A DNA stretch of 12,122 nt from Thermoplasmata archaeon (lineage in GTDB: Archaea > Thermoplasmatota > Thermoplasmata > UBA10834). Made by a program: the position numbers and the translations under genes. Numbering within the stretch: position 1 is the first letter of the stretch; each line of letters starts with the position of its first letter. Under the pieces are notes generated by a model, which was not told the origin of the DNA, made no database searches, and saw only the letters and a list, made by a program, of their open reading frames with translations. Below are positions 1 through 6,332 of the stretch, piece after piece. Location: assembly GCA_013331315.1 (NCBI GenBank), contig DUGQ01000174.1, forward strand, positions 1 to 12,122. Reading direction: 5' to 3'.

Positions 1-321
1 GCGGAAGATCATCAGGGTGGGGATGGAGCGGATCTGGAAGTGCGCGGCCAGGCCCTGCTCCTCCTCGGTGTTGACCTTGGCGAAGACGACGCCTTCATGC
101 TTCTCGGCAGCGGCTTCGAAGACCGGCGCGAACTGCTTGCAGGGGCCGCACCAAGGGGCCCAGCAGTCGACCACGACCGTCTCATGCTGTGCAATGAATT
201 CCTCGAAATCCATATCCGTAACGACAACCGGCGAGCTCGGCGAGTCCTCAGGTGCCCGTCCCATCCTAGCCTTCATGTCCTCGAGCTTCTTCTGCCGGAC
301 TTCCTCTATATCAGATGACAT
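1..321 (-). CDS. trxA: Thioredoxin (3' end cut by the window edge)
   Basis: Small cytosolic dithiol-disulfide oxidoreductase that reduces protein disulfides and is recycled by thioredoxin reductase. 107 codons are visible and the frame is still open at base 1. The core reads VVVDCWAPWCGPCKQFAPVF, with the classic WCGPC active site, and the cis-proline region IRSIPTLMIF ends the visible part, so only the last strand and helix are missing. The ATG at 321-319 is preceded by GGTGAT at a spacing of 5. Before the fold lies an unusual charged segment of about 35 residues (SSDIEEVRQKKLEDMKARM, then a Pro/Ser linker); such tails are seen in some archaeal thioredoxins. A TATA-like element lies at 380-390. 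Family call is certain; the physiological partner is inferred, though a thioredoxin reductase gene lies at the other end of the window. Confidence 0.95.
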   Translation of the reverse strand, partial: MSSDIEEVRQKKLEDMKARMGRAPEDSPSSPVVVTDMDFEEFIAQHETVVVDCWAPWCGPCKQFAPVFEAAAEKHEGVVFAKVNTEEEQGLAAHFQIRSIPTLMIFR

Positions 322-331
322 CGTTCATCAC

Positions 332-368
332 CGTTATTGCGCGCTTGTGCGCCATCTCTGCAATAACG
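332..368. repeat. 9-bp inverted repeat in the thioredoxin promoter/leader
   Basis: CGTTATTGC at 332-340 and GCAATAACG at 360-368 are perfect inverted copies separated by 19 bases. Between them GCGCTTGTGCGC (341-352) is a second, nested short dyad. The repeat straddles the predicted thioredoxin transcription start (about 359). It could be a dimer operator, or a leader hairpin if transcription starts further upstream. Confidence 0.5.
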
Positions 369-378
369 AAGGGGGCCG

Positions 379-391
379 TGATACTTAACCG
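379..391 (-). promoter_or_regulatory. TATA box of the thioredoxin gene
   Basis: On the minus strand this reads CGGTTAAGTATCA, a plausible archaeal TATA box. Transcription would begin near 359, giving a leader of roughly 38 bases before the ATG at 321. Predicted from sequence and spacing only. Confidence 0.5.
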
Positions 392-462
392 TAACGGCGT
401 AACAGAACGGTTCCCGCCACGCATCCGCGCGTATGCACGAGGGAAACACTGGCAAAGAGAAA

Positions 463-472
463 CTATTTAAAG
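463..472 (+). promoter_or_regulatory. TATA box of the PRC-barrel gene
   Basis: CTATTTAAAG is a near-consensus archaeal TATA box. With the usual spacing of about 25 bases, transcription starts near 492-494, leaving a leader of about 13 bases before the ATG at 506. Confidence 0.65.
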
Positions 473-505
473 ATTCGAGGACGATACGGTCGGTAGGGAT
501 GCAGG

Positions 506-799
506 ATGCTCGAGGAAGCTTCTGAACTGATAGGTCTGCAGGTTTACACTAACCAAGCGATATACTTGGGCAGCGTATCGAACCTAGTCGTGGAAGTGGA
601 CGACAACAAGGTGCAGGGACTGTTCATAAACAACACGAACCCGATGCTCGTCGAGGGATCGAAGGCTGTGAACGTTCCGTACCGGTGGATTGGCGCGATA
701 GGCGACGTCATAATCCTGAAGTACTTCCCGAAGAGGGTCGCCCTGAAGAAGGGCAAGCCGAAGAAGTCCCCCAAGGTCGAAGAGGATTCTGACGAGTAA
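506..799 (+). CDS. PRC-barrel domain protein
   Basis: A 97-residue cytosolic protein. Residues 1-75 form one PRC-barrel domain: the opening ELIGLQVYTNQAIYLGSVSN, the core VQGLFINN, and the closing VPYRWIGAIGDVIIL are typical of the short archaeal versions. The barrel is named after the H subunit of the photosynthetic reaction centre and the ribosome maturation factor RimM; stand-alone archaeal copies are common but lack a firm role, with RNA or protein binding suspected. Residues 76-97 are a tail that runs from lysine-rich (KKGKPKKSPK) to acidic (EEDSDE), probably disordered. The ATG at 506 is preferred over an out-of-frame ATG at 499; the leader is short. The gene ends just before the promoter of the carbonic-anhydrase-like gene, so the two may be transcribed separately. 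Confidence 0.85.
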   Translation: MLEEASELIGLQVYTNQAIYLGSVSNLVVEVDDNKVQGLFINNTNPMLVEGSKAVNVPYRWIGAIGDVIILKYFPKRVALKKGKPKKSPKVEEDSDE

Positions 800-800
800 A

Positions 801-810
801 GGTTTTAAGC
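801..810 (+). promoter_or_regulatory. TATA box for leaderless transcription of the gamma-carbonic anhydrase gene
   Basis: GGTTTTAAGC is centred about 27 bases before the GTG at 833. The predicted transcription start therefore coincides with the start codon. No Shine-Dalgarno sequence stands in front of the GTG, which agrees with leaderless expression. Confidence 0.6.
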
Positions 811-832
811 GAGCCTGACACTCACGCGGGTC

Positions 833-1342
833 GTGACCCGTCCTATAGTCGACCCCAGCTGCTACATCGCGCCAGAGGCGATAATCGTCGGCGACGTCGT
901 GATAGAGCAGGGGTGCAGCGTCTGGCCGTACGCAGTCATCAGAGCGGACCTCTCACAAATCAGGATAGGCGAAGGGTCCAACATCCAGGAGCACTGCCAA
1001 CTGCACGGCAACCCTGGCAAGCCCACGGTCATCGGGAAGAACGTCACCGTGGGCCACGGGGCGATAGTCCACGCCGCGAGGATAGGTGACTCCGTCATCG
1101 TCGGCATGAACTCCTCGATACTTGACGAGGCGGAGGTGGGCAGCGGCTCTATCATCGGAGCCAACGCGCTGGTGACCTCCGGGATGAAGATACCCGAGGG
1201 AAGCCTCGTACTCGGAGTCCCAGCGAAGGTCGTGAAGCGGGGGGACCCCGCGCTCCGCGCCGTCGCCGAGAGGAACGCCAAGGAGTACGCGGAACTACGA
1301 GACGCACATCGCAGAGGGGACTTCTCTCGGTACGGTGACTAA
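833..1342 (+). CDS. Gamma-class carbonic anhydrase family protein (left-handed beta-helix)
   Basis: 169 residues. Residues 10-135 are a run of hexapeptide repeats (for example VIGKNVTVGHGAIVH, IGDSVIVGMNSSILDEA, IIGANALV) that fold into a trimeric left-handed beta-helix; a charged C-terminal helix follows (140-169). The three zinc ligands of the family are in place: His58 (QLH), His75 and His80 (VGHGAIVH), the last two five residues apart as in Methanosarcina Cam. It lacks the N-terminal extension and acidic loop of Cam, so it belongs to the YrdA/PaaY/CamH-like group. Members may hydrate CO2 or be inactive or thioesterase-linked relatives; activity cannot be settled from sequence. The GTG start at 833 fits a leaderless transcript and gives the usual family N-terminus. 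The 3' end converges on the HD-domain gene with a gap of 5 bases. Confidence 0.88.
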   Translation: MTRPIVDPSCYIAPEAIIVGDVVIEQGCSVWPYAVIRADLSQIRIGEGSNIQEHCQLHGNPGKPTVIGKNVTVGHGAIVHAARIGDSVIVGMNSSILDEAEVGSGSIIGANALVTSGMKIPEGSLVLGVPAKVVKRGDPALRAVAERNAKEYAELRDAHRRGDFSRYGD

Positions 1343-1347
1343 CCGTA

Positions 1348-1893
1348 TCATACGATTCTGTCGACGTCGACCCCTGCCATGGTGGACAATTCCGCGTGCA
1401 GCCTCATGACGCCCGCGGCGACCTCGGTCAGACCCCTCCTCGTGAGATCCGCCACGGTCTCCTGAAGGGTCACCCGTTTCCCGCCAGCTATCAGGTTGTC
1501 GGCATGGGCGACGATCTTCTCCTCGAGCGTCTCGGGGACGTAATCCCTGACCGGCAGGCCGAGCCGAGCCGCCTGGTCTTTTGCAATCCCCGCTCCGATA
1601 TGTCTCTCGATGATCAGCACCACGGCCTCCGGCAGGCCGAGTTCGGCAGCCACCTCCGCGCCCACCACAGCGTGGTCGATCGCGTGGGACCTAGACCGGC
1701 CGATGTCATGGAGGAGGGCGCCTGTCTGCACGAGGCTGACCGTAGCGCCCAGGCGTTTCGCCATCCTCGTCGCCACCTCCGACACGGCTATGCAATGAGC
1801 GACCACGGCTTCGCTACAGCCAGCGTGCCTGAGCATGGCGATGCACTCGTCCCGGCCCGGGAGGTCACCGTCCCTTTGCGTCTCCTGATCCAA
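1348..1893 (-). CDS. HD-domain hydrolase (archaeal TIGR00295-type)
   Basis: A 181-residue cytosolic metal-dependent phosphohydrolase, probably acting on a nucleotide or phosphoester; the substrate is unknown for this family. The HD signature is complete: His33, His62-Asp63 (ALLHDIGRSR), His74 (IDHAVVGAE), His98 (IERHIG) and Asp132 (AHADNL). The start is TTG at 1893: it includes the family's first helix before the AGC motif, whereas the only in-frame ATG (1836) would cut that helix. AAGGGGG lies upstream of the TTG. The first 29 bases overlap the end of the aTrm56 gene, pointing to translational coupling. It is the last gene of a winged-helix/aTrm56/HD operon, so a link to RNA or nucleotide processing is suggested by context only. 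Confidence 0.85.
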   Translation of the reverse strand: MDQETQRDGDLPGRDECIAMLRHAGCSEAVVAHCIAVSEVATRMAKRLGATVSLVQTGALLHDIGRSRSHAIDHAVVGAEVAAELGLPEAVVLIIERHIGAGIAKDQAARLGLPVRDYVPETLEEKIVAHADNLIAGGKRVTLQETVADLTRRGLTEVAAGVMRLHAELSTMAGVDVDRIV

Positions 1894-2389
1894 CTACAGT
1901 CTTCCCCCTTGGGTTGGGAACGACCCTCATCCGGCCGCCTGTGTCGCGATACAGGCTCCCCCCTTCTGTGAGACGATCGAGGAACACGGCGAGGGCTGCG
2001 ATCTCCGAGTGAGGCTGGTTGCCCACGGACACGTTGAAATCGACGAGGTCGTATACTTCTCTCGGCACCTTCTCAGCGCCAACGATCACGAGCAGGTCGT
2101 CTGTCTTGCTCAACAATGGCATGACCTCGTCGATCCGCTGGCCGTACATCGTCAGGTGGACGGACTTCCCACTCCAGGACTTCACGACCTCCCGCCACCT
2201 GACCCCTGTCCGTATGGAGAAGTCGCCGCCGAACCTGGAGACTACTGATCCAACCGTATTCTCCAGCTCAGCGTCCTTCGTCGATACCCACACCTGATCC
2301 GCCCCGAGAGCGCGTGCGGCGAGGGCCACGTGGGTAGTCACCCGCTTGTCCCTTGACGGACGATGGCCGAGCCTCAGTACCACTATCAT
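1865..2389 (-). CDS. trm56: tRNA (cytidine-56-2'-O)-methyltransferase, aTrm56
   Basis: Methylates the ribose 2'-OH of C56 in the T-loop of archaeal tRNAs with S-adenosylmethionine, as a stand-alone enzyme without a C/D guide RNA. 174 residues, the usual compact SPOUT-fold length. Family signatures run throughout: VLRLGHRPSRDKRVTTHVAL near the N-terminus (4-23, with the Arg-rich active-site region), VIVGAEKVPREVYDLVDFNV (101-120) and VGNQPHSEIAALAVFLDRL (122-140), which forms the C-terminal trefoil knot that binds the cofactor. The ATG at 2389 lies 15 bases after the winged-helix gene, and the 3' end overlaps the HD gene by 29 bases. Both tRNAs in this window carry C56 in their T-loops, as its substrates should. 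Identification is secure from these motifs. Confidence 0.95.
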   Translation of the reverse strand: MIVVLRLGHRPSRDKRVTTHVALAARALGADQVWVSTKDAELENTVGSVVSRFGGDFSIRTGVRWREVVKSWSGKSVHLTMYGQRIDEVMPLLSKTDDLLVIVGAEKVPREVYDLVDFNVSVGNQPHSEIAALAVFLDRLTEGGSLYRDTGGRMRVVPNPRGKTVVGSGDAKGR

Positions 2390-2404
2390 GAACGAACCTT
2401 CCGG

Positions 2405-2905
2405 TCATTCCTTGATGCGCTCTATCCTGTGACCGCGATAGTCGAGCTTCGTGCTCCGCTTCACGAGGCTCTTGAGCATCGTGAAGGTCACACCTAGCAC
2501 CTCGGCGACATCGCCCGCGAACTTGCCGGACGTGCCCACCAACTCGAATATCTGCTTCTCGATCTTCAGGAACTCCTTCTCAGGCATCACCGCGGCCGCG
2601 AGCACATCGCTGATTTCGTACACCGGCCAGGATGCGTTTATGTGAAAGGACGTGTAGTAGGTGTGGTAGGCTTTCTCGGGCTGCTGAAGCTCCGAGGACG
2701 TCTGCCACCTGGTCTCGACCAGCTTCATCTTCTCGAAGAACGTGAGCGCCTCCCTTCCCTCGGGCCCGAACTGTTTCTCGATGTCACGCATCGTGTGCCA
2801 TTCGAGGGTGACCAGTTTAAGGACTTCCCTCTTAACCTTCGTATCAACCGCCCGGAACATGGGAACAAGCTCTGCCGGTTCGGTTATGACCTTAATCCTA
2901 GTCAT
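2405..2905 (-). CDS. ArsR-like archaeal winged-helix DNA-binding protein
   Basis: 166 residues. Residues 10-90 look like a winged helix: the helices around AVDTKVKREVLKLV and WHTMRDIEKQFGPEGREAL, a third helix FFEKMKLVETRW, then a wing leading into YHTYYTSFHIN. A helical middle (97-125) is followed by a second helix-turn-helix-like stretch (SGKFAGDVAEVLGVTFTMLK, 126-145, then RGHRIERI). This two-part layout matches a protein family widespread in methanogens and other Euryarchaeota annotated as ArsR-type regulators; its target is not known to me. No metal-binding cysteine motif is present, indeed there is no cysteine at all, so it is not a metal sensor of the ArsR type. The ATG at 2905 lies about 28 bases after a strong TATA box, so the operon's first mRNA is leaderless. 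It leads the aTrm56/HD operon. Confidence 0.75.
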   Translation of the reverse strand: MTRIKVITEPAELVPMFRAVDTKVKREVLKLVTLEWHTMRDIEKQFGPEGREALTFFEKMKLVETRWQTSSELQQPEKAYHTYYTSFHINASWPVYEISDVLAAAVMPEKEFLKIEKQIFELVGTSGKFAGDVAEVLGVTFTMLKSLVKRSTKLDYRGHRIERIKE

Positions 2906-2928
2906 GGACGGCCCCTATCTGAGTGTGA

Positions 2929-2938
2929 GAATATAAGA
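2929..2938 (-). promoter_or_regulatory. TATA box of the winged-helix/aTrm56/HD operon
   Basis: The minus strand reads CTTATATTCT, centred about 28 bases before the ATG at 2905. The predicted start is within a few bases of the ATG, so the first gene is probably leaderless. Confidence 0.65.
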
Positions 2939-3042
2939 CTAATTGGTTTGTCATCACAGCCAGATATCCTCCTGGCTCGGTACGAAAAACACAGTTATGC
3001 TTCGCACTTCGACACCGCGACGGCGGCTCCGAGGGGGGCAAA

Positions 3043-3052
3043 GGTATTTTAG
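3043..3052 (+). promoter_or_regulatory. TATA box of the OB-fold gene
   Basis: GGTATTTTAG predicts transcription from about 3073-3075. This places the in-frame ATG at 3057 upstream of the mRNA and favours the ATGs at 3090/3093 as start codons. Confidence 0.6.
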
Positions 3053-3089
3053 TGGGATGAGTGCCTTGGGGCGCTCGCAGGCGAACAAC

Positions 3090-3389
3090 ATGATGGCTAA
3101 GGATCTCAAGGATCGGTCCAAGGTGGACGAGATCGTCCTCACAGTTGTGGAGAAGGGAGAGCCAAGGGAATTCCAGTCCAAGTGGTCCGGGGCTTCGGGG
3201 CGAGTCTGCGACGCCGTCGGGAAGGACGAGGAAGGGGACAACGTGAACCTCACCCTCTGGAACGACGACATTGACAGGGTCCAGGTCGACGCCAGGATCA
3301 AGATCACGAACGGCTGGGTCTCGTCCTACAAGAACCAACTACAAGTGAGCACCGGCAAGTTCGGCAAGCTCGACATCCTCGAGGAGTGA
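3090..3389 (+). CDS. RPA-like single OB-fold nucleic-acid-binding protein
   Basis: 99 residues with one OB fold, the single-stranded-DNA-binding module of replication protein A. The order is KVDEIVLTVVEKGEPREF (strand 1), GRVCDAVGKDEEGDNVNLTLWNDDIDRV (strands 2-3 with the conserved LTLWND) and VDARIKITNGWVSSYKNQLQVSTGKFGKL (strands 4-5 with the conserved INGW-like turn and the G-x-Q-L-Q-Vxxx-GK pattern). Archaea use such short proteins in ssDNA binding, replication and repair, or as RPA partners; a tRNA/RNA role is also possible for lone OB folds. The ATG at 3090 (or 3093) is chosen over 3057 because of the promoter position; upstream extensions lack similarity to the family. The gene is divergent from the winged-helix operon and converges with a membrane-protein gene 28 bases away. 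Confidence 0.85.
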   Translation: MMAKDLKDRSKVDEIVLTVVEKGEPREFQSKWSGASGRVCDAVGKDEEGDNVNLTLWNDDIDRVQVDARIKITNGWVSSYKNQLQVSTGKFGKLDILEE

Positions 3390-3417
3390 AATCCGACCCG
3401 GCTGACTGGCCCTGATT

Positions 3418-3990
3418 CTAAACGGCCAGCCAGAGCAGGCTCATGATGGCGCCGGGGACGACTATCATGAGGAAATCATCATCCACGTAATGTGACCGCC
3501 ACCTCTCGGCCGGGACGGCCAGGGAGGCTCCAACGGCTGACAGGGCCAAGATCAAGGGCATCGTGACATCAGTCAGAGCCCACAACGTGACGGCACATAT
3601 CGTCGCATACACGGACATCGGGAGGCATATCGCCACGCATCGCGGCCTTCCCGTGCGCCTAAGCTCGCCTGCGAGCGGGTCCACAAGGCCCATTCCGATC
3701 AGGACGGGCGTGGCTATCTCCCAAGGCATGAGCCACAGGGCGATGGTGATGCCGGCGGCCGCCCACGCGAAAGAGGCGATGGAATGCTTCTCATGAGGGC
3801 GCAAACCGAAGAAGGTCGCCTTCCTCCAGAGTCTGATGGACTCGACCGCGGCAATCACCAGGAAGAAGGCGATCAGGAGGTGCCACCTCCTGAACGGCGC
3901 GAGCGGGAGTTCCTCCGGGAGGAGATAATACACCGGGGTTACTGCTATGAGGCAATGGACCAGACGCCTAACGAGCGCCTCCCTATCCAT
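3418..3990 (-). CDS. SEC59/DGK1-like membrane protein (putative polyprenol or diacylglycerol kinase family)
   Basis: 190 residues, mostly membrane-embedded, with about six hydrophobic segments. Features recalling the CTP-dependent dolichol/diacylglycerol kinase family (COG0170) are the N-terminal MDREALVRRLVHC (family pattern E..RR..H), GLVDPLAGELRR in the middle (family GDplA...GR) and VDDDFLMIVVPGAIM near the end (family DDN..iPl). The KS-EGS block normally found between the last two is not recognisable, and the GD is VD, so catalytic ability is uncertain. If active it would phosphorylate an isoprenoid alcohol or archaeal lipid precursor at the membrane. The ATG at 3990 has GGTGGAG about 9 bases ahead; a GTG at 4005 would add five residues. 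It lies 44 bases after the ABC permease gene with no TATA box between them, so it is probably the third gene of that operon. Confidence 0.55.
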   Translation of the reverse strand: MDREALVRRLVHCLIAVTPVYYLLPEELPLAPFRRWHLLIAFFLVIAAVESIRLWRKATFFGLRPHEKHSIASFAWAAAGITIALWLMPWEIATPVLIGMGLVDPLAGELRRTGRPRCVAICLPMSVYATICAVTLWALTDVTMPLILALSAVGASLAVPAERWRSHYVDDDFLMIVVPGAIMSLLWLAV

Positions 3991-4034
3991 GGGCACCCAC
4001 TCCACCGTTCATGAACAATCCCCCATCGACGAAC

Positions 4035-5483
4035 TCACCCGGCCGCGAAGGACGCGCTAGCCCACTTCGTCTCGATCCCGCGATACAGTATCCACGTGGT
4101 GAACAACATAGAGAAGAGCACTATCATGATGCCGGCGAAGGCGGCGACCCAGTCCGATAGAAGGCTGAAGGAGAGTATCGTGAGGCAGACATCGGGGAGG
4201 AAGGACATGACGCTGAACTTCGCCAGGATGCTCGTGTCGAACAGGAACGTGTTAGTCTTCAAACCGGTCAGGTATGCCGTCAGCGCGGCCATGTACAACG
4301 AAGTCACGAACATGACTATCAGGGCCAGCCAGAGCAGGTCGGTGTCCCCATTGATCACGGATATGCCGACCACGAAGAATGCGGATATCCCGAGGGTCAA
4401 CACGAGGAATACCACGATCCGGACCCGAATGAGCTGAGGGACCGTCACCGGTATCAACGAGTAGTACTCCGACAGGTCGATGTTGTTGAGCCAGTTGTAC
4501 ATCAGGATCCCGATGAAGCCAACCATGGCGGCGTAGAACACCGTGTTGAACCCGACCGGGATGGCGAGCCCGTGGTTCACGAACCACGCCGCGAACGCGA
4601 GGAAGAGCAACGGCAGGACCAGGGAGAAGAACATCTTCGCCACGGTGCCGCTTCTGCGCAGGTCCACGAGTTCCTTCGAGACCAACGTCCGATTCAACCC
4701 GGTGAGCAGAGGCAGTCGCTCATGGTACGCCGGGAGGACGCTCTCGTACGTCTGGCTCGAGGACTCGATGCGCACGCTCACGAGCGCGTAGGCGGCCGCG
4801 GTCATCGCTCCCACCAGGATGCCTGATACGCAGAGATCGGTCAACGCAGCCGCAGGGTCGGATCCCAACGGAGGCACGCTCATCTGGAACCCTATCGGCG
4901 GTAACATCTGGTCCAACGCCGGAACGCCTGTGGCTAGGTGGAAGACGAACACGAACGCGACCGCGGCCGTGAGAGCCAGGAACGCGAACATGTTGCGAAT
5001 GAAGAGGACAGAAGCCAGGAAGCTGAGCGAGAGGCCGACCATGAAGGTCGCTAGAACCGCGACCAGGAACAGGCCGATGCTGACATAAGAGAAGCCCATC
5101 ACGGGCGCGACCGCCATGAGACCGGCGGTCGCGGGCAGCAGCATGAGCACGACGTAGAATATCGCATCCCGTACGAATATCCCGAGGAAGGTCCGCTTGA
5201 ACGAAATCGGGAGGAGGAAGGGCATTGCGACGAGGTAGTTGCTCCTGCCGTACCGTCTCTCGAGGTACTGCCGCCCCATCAACCCGAACGCGCCGACGCT
5301 CAGGCCGTAGATGAAGGCCGAGAGGTGCGCGAACGTCGCGAGCTCCTCAAGCGTGACCGTCTCGGATATCCTGTCCAGGGTCAGGCCTATCGCGGCCGAT
5401 ATGAAGAAGACGAAGAATGGGAACGAGATGAACCGCTCCGTCCCGGAATACGTGGCGTGACTCCTGAACTCCTCTCGGAGCAT
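4035..5483 (-). CDS. ABC transporter permease (ABC-2-like, about 12 membrane helices)
   Basis: 482 residues. Hydrophobic segments are visible near residues 18-35, 49-70, 106-126, 130-162, 164-184, 207-226, 274-292, 302-322, 343-365, 373-396, 413-432 and 436-456, split into two halves by a soluble stretch (228-270). The arrangement suggests a fused double-length permease of the ABC-2 exporter type, which works with a dimer of the ATPase encoded immediately upstream. No substrate can be read from the sequence. The ATG at 5483 lies five bases after the ATPase stop codon, a typical tightly coupled ATPase-permease pair. Family recognition rests on membrane topology and gene pairing rather than on a strong motif, so the subfamily is uncertain while the role as permease is likely. 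Confidence 0.8.
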   Translation of the reverse strand: MLREEFRSHATYSGTERFISFPFFVFFISAAIGLTLDRISETVTLEELATFAHLSAFIYGLSVGAFGLMGRQYLERRYGRSNYLVAMPFLLPISFKRTFLGIFVRDAIFYVVLMLLPATAGLMAVAPVMGFSYVSIGLFLVAVLATFMVGLSLSFLASVLFIRNMFAFLALTAAVAFVFVFHLATGVPALDQMLPPIGFQMSVPPLGSDPAAALTDLCVSGILVGAMTAAAYALVSVRIESSSQTYESVLPAYHERLPLLTGLNRTLVSKELVDLRRSGTVAKMFFSLVLPLLFLAFAAWFVNHGLAIPVGFNTVFYAAMVGFIGILMYNWLNNIDLSEYYSLIPVTVPQLIRVRIVVFLVLTLGISAFFVVGISVINGDTDLLWLALIVMFVTSLYMAALTAYLTGLKTNTFLFDTSILAKFSVMSFLPDVCLTILSFSLLSDWVAAFAGIMIVLFSMLFTTWILYRGIETKWASASFAAG

Positions 5484-5488
5484 CAGGC

Positions 5489-6220
5489 TCAGGAGCGTTC
5501 GCGTCCCCTATCCCCTCCTATGGTTCTCAGGAAGAACTTCTCAAGGCTGTCACCGCGGCCGACGAGGTCGTCCTTCGTGCCCTGGGCGACGACCTTCCCG
5601 GCGTTCACGATCGCGATCCTGTTGCAGAGCTTCTCCGATATCTCGAGTATATGAGAGCACATGAATATCGTCCCGCCCTTGGAGACGAACTCCTGTAGGA
5701 ACTCCCTGAGCAGCTTCTGATAGATAGGGTCCAGGTTTATGAACGGCTCGTCCAGGAACACGAGCTTGGGGTCGTGAATGAACGCGGAGGCGATCATCAG
5801 TTTCTGTCGCATACCCTTCGACAGGTCCTTGCATATGACCCCCTTCTTGCTTTCGAGGTCGAAGAAAGTCAACCACTTCTCTATCCTGTCATCGAGCTTA
5901 TCTAGCCCGCGAACCCTGCCCACGAAGTAGAGGTACTCATACCCGGTGAGGTACGTAGGAGGGCTCTCGACCTCAGGGACGATGCCCACCAGCTCCTTGA
6001 CCTTCATCGGCTCTCCGAGGGCGTCGACTCCCAGGACGGAGACCGTCCCCGAGGTGGCCTCCAGCTGTCCTGTCAATATCCTAAGAAGAGTGGTCTTGCC
6101 CGCGCCGTTGGGCCCGAAGAATCCGAAGATATCTCCCTCGCTAACGTCGATGGAGACGCTGTCGAGGGCTCGGACCGGGCCAAAATCCTTAGTCACACCT
6201 TTCGTCTCGATGACGCCCAT
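5489..6220 (-). CDS. ABC transporter ATP-binding protein
   Basis: 243 residues, one complete nucleotide-binding domain, cytosolic and membrane-associated. Walker A GPNGAGKT (36-43), ABC signature LSKGMRQK (123-130), Walker B LVFLDEP (143-149) and the switch His190 (MCSH) are all present, so it should hydrolyse ATP. At the Q-loop the usual Gln is replaced by Glu (GIVPEVE, Glu83) and the signature is LSKGM rather than LSGGQ; both are normal for the ABC-2/CcmA-NatA branch, which supports an exporter. The ATG at 6220 is chosen over a GTG at 6232 because the TATA box near 6245-6254 predicts transcription from about 6224, making the message practically leaderless. First gene of an operon with the permease and the SEC59-like protein, and divergent from a small winged-helix regulator. 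Confidence 0.93.
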   Translation of the reverse strand: MGVIETKGVTKDFGPVRALDSVSIDVSEGDIFGFFGPNGAGKTTLLRILTGQLEATSGTVSVLGVDALGEPMKVKELVGIVPEVESPPTYLTGYEYLYFVGRVRGLDKLDDRIEKWLTFFDLESKKGVICKDLSKGMRQKLMIASAFIHDPKLVFLDEPFINLDPIYQKLLREFLQEFVSKGGTIFMCSHILEISEKLCNRIAIVNAGKVVAQGTKDDLVGRGDSLEKFFLRTIGGDRGRERS

Positions 6221-6244
6221 AATGTCGAACACTATCCGAAGAAG

Positions 6245-6254
6245 GTTATTTCAA
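6245..6254 (-). promoter_or_regulatory. Probable TATA box of the ABC transporter operon
   Basis: The minus strand reads TTGAAATAAC, centred about 29 bases before the ATG at 6220. It is weaker than the other TATA boxes here, but the position fits near-leaderless expression. Confidence 0.45.
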
Positions 6255-6299
6255 TCTTGGCTGGGTGGCGTACTACCATCGCGCTGGTTCCGACTCCCG

Positions 6300-6309
6300 G
6301 ATTAAATAC
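6300..6309 (+). promoter_or_regulatory. TATA box of the small winged-helix gene
   Basis: GATTAAATAC is a good archaeal TATA box. Transcription would start near 6330, giving a leader of about 44 bases before the ATG at 6374. Confidence 0.6.
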
Positions 6310-6315
6310 GTCCAT

Positions 6316-6332
6316 GTGCTATCATGTAGCAC
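6316..6332. promoter_or_regulatory. Palindromic candidate operator
   Basis: GTGCTATCATGTAGCAC is a perfect dyad with 6-bp arms (GTGCTA/TAGCAC) around TCATG. It fills the space from about -15 to +2 of the predicted start of the winged-helix gene, where a bound dimer would block RNA polymerase. The gene downstream encodes a DNA-binding protein, so autoregulation is the simplest reading; effects on the divergent ABC operon (start about 100 bases away) are possible. Inference from position and symmetry. Confidence 0.5.

Noticed and set aside
17..388. Plus-strand open frames across the thioredoxin region
   Set aside because: They are shadows of the thioredoxin gene on the minus strand, which has the WCGPC motif and a proper ribosome-binding site.
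2943..3089. N-terminal extension of the OB-fold protein
   Set aside because: The TATA box at 3043-3052 lies inside it and the extra residues do not look like part of an OB fold.
3423..4338. A 16-base direct repeat, GGCCAGCCAGAGCAGG, in two neighbouring membrane-protein genes
   Set aside because: Both copies encode the hydrophobic run LLWLA on the minus strand; chance similarity of membrane helices explains it.
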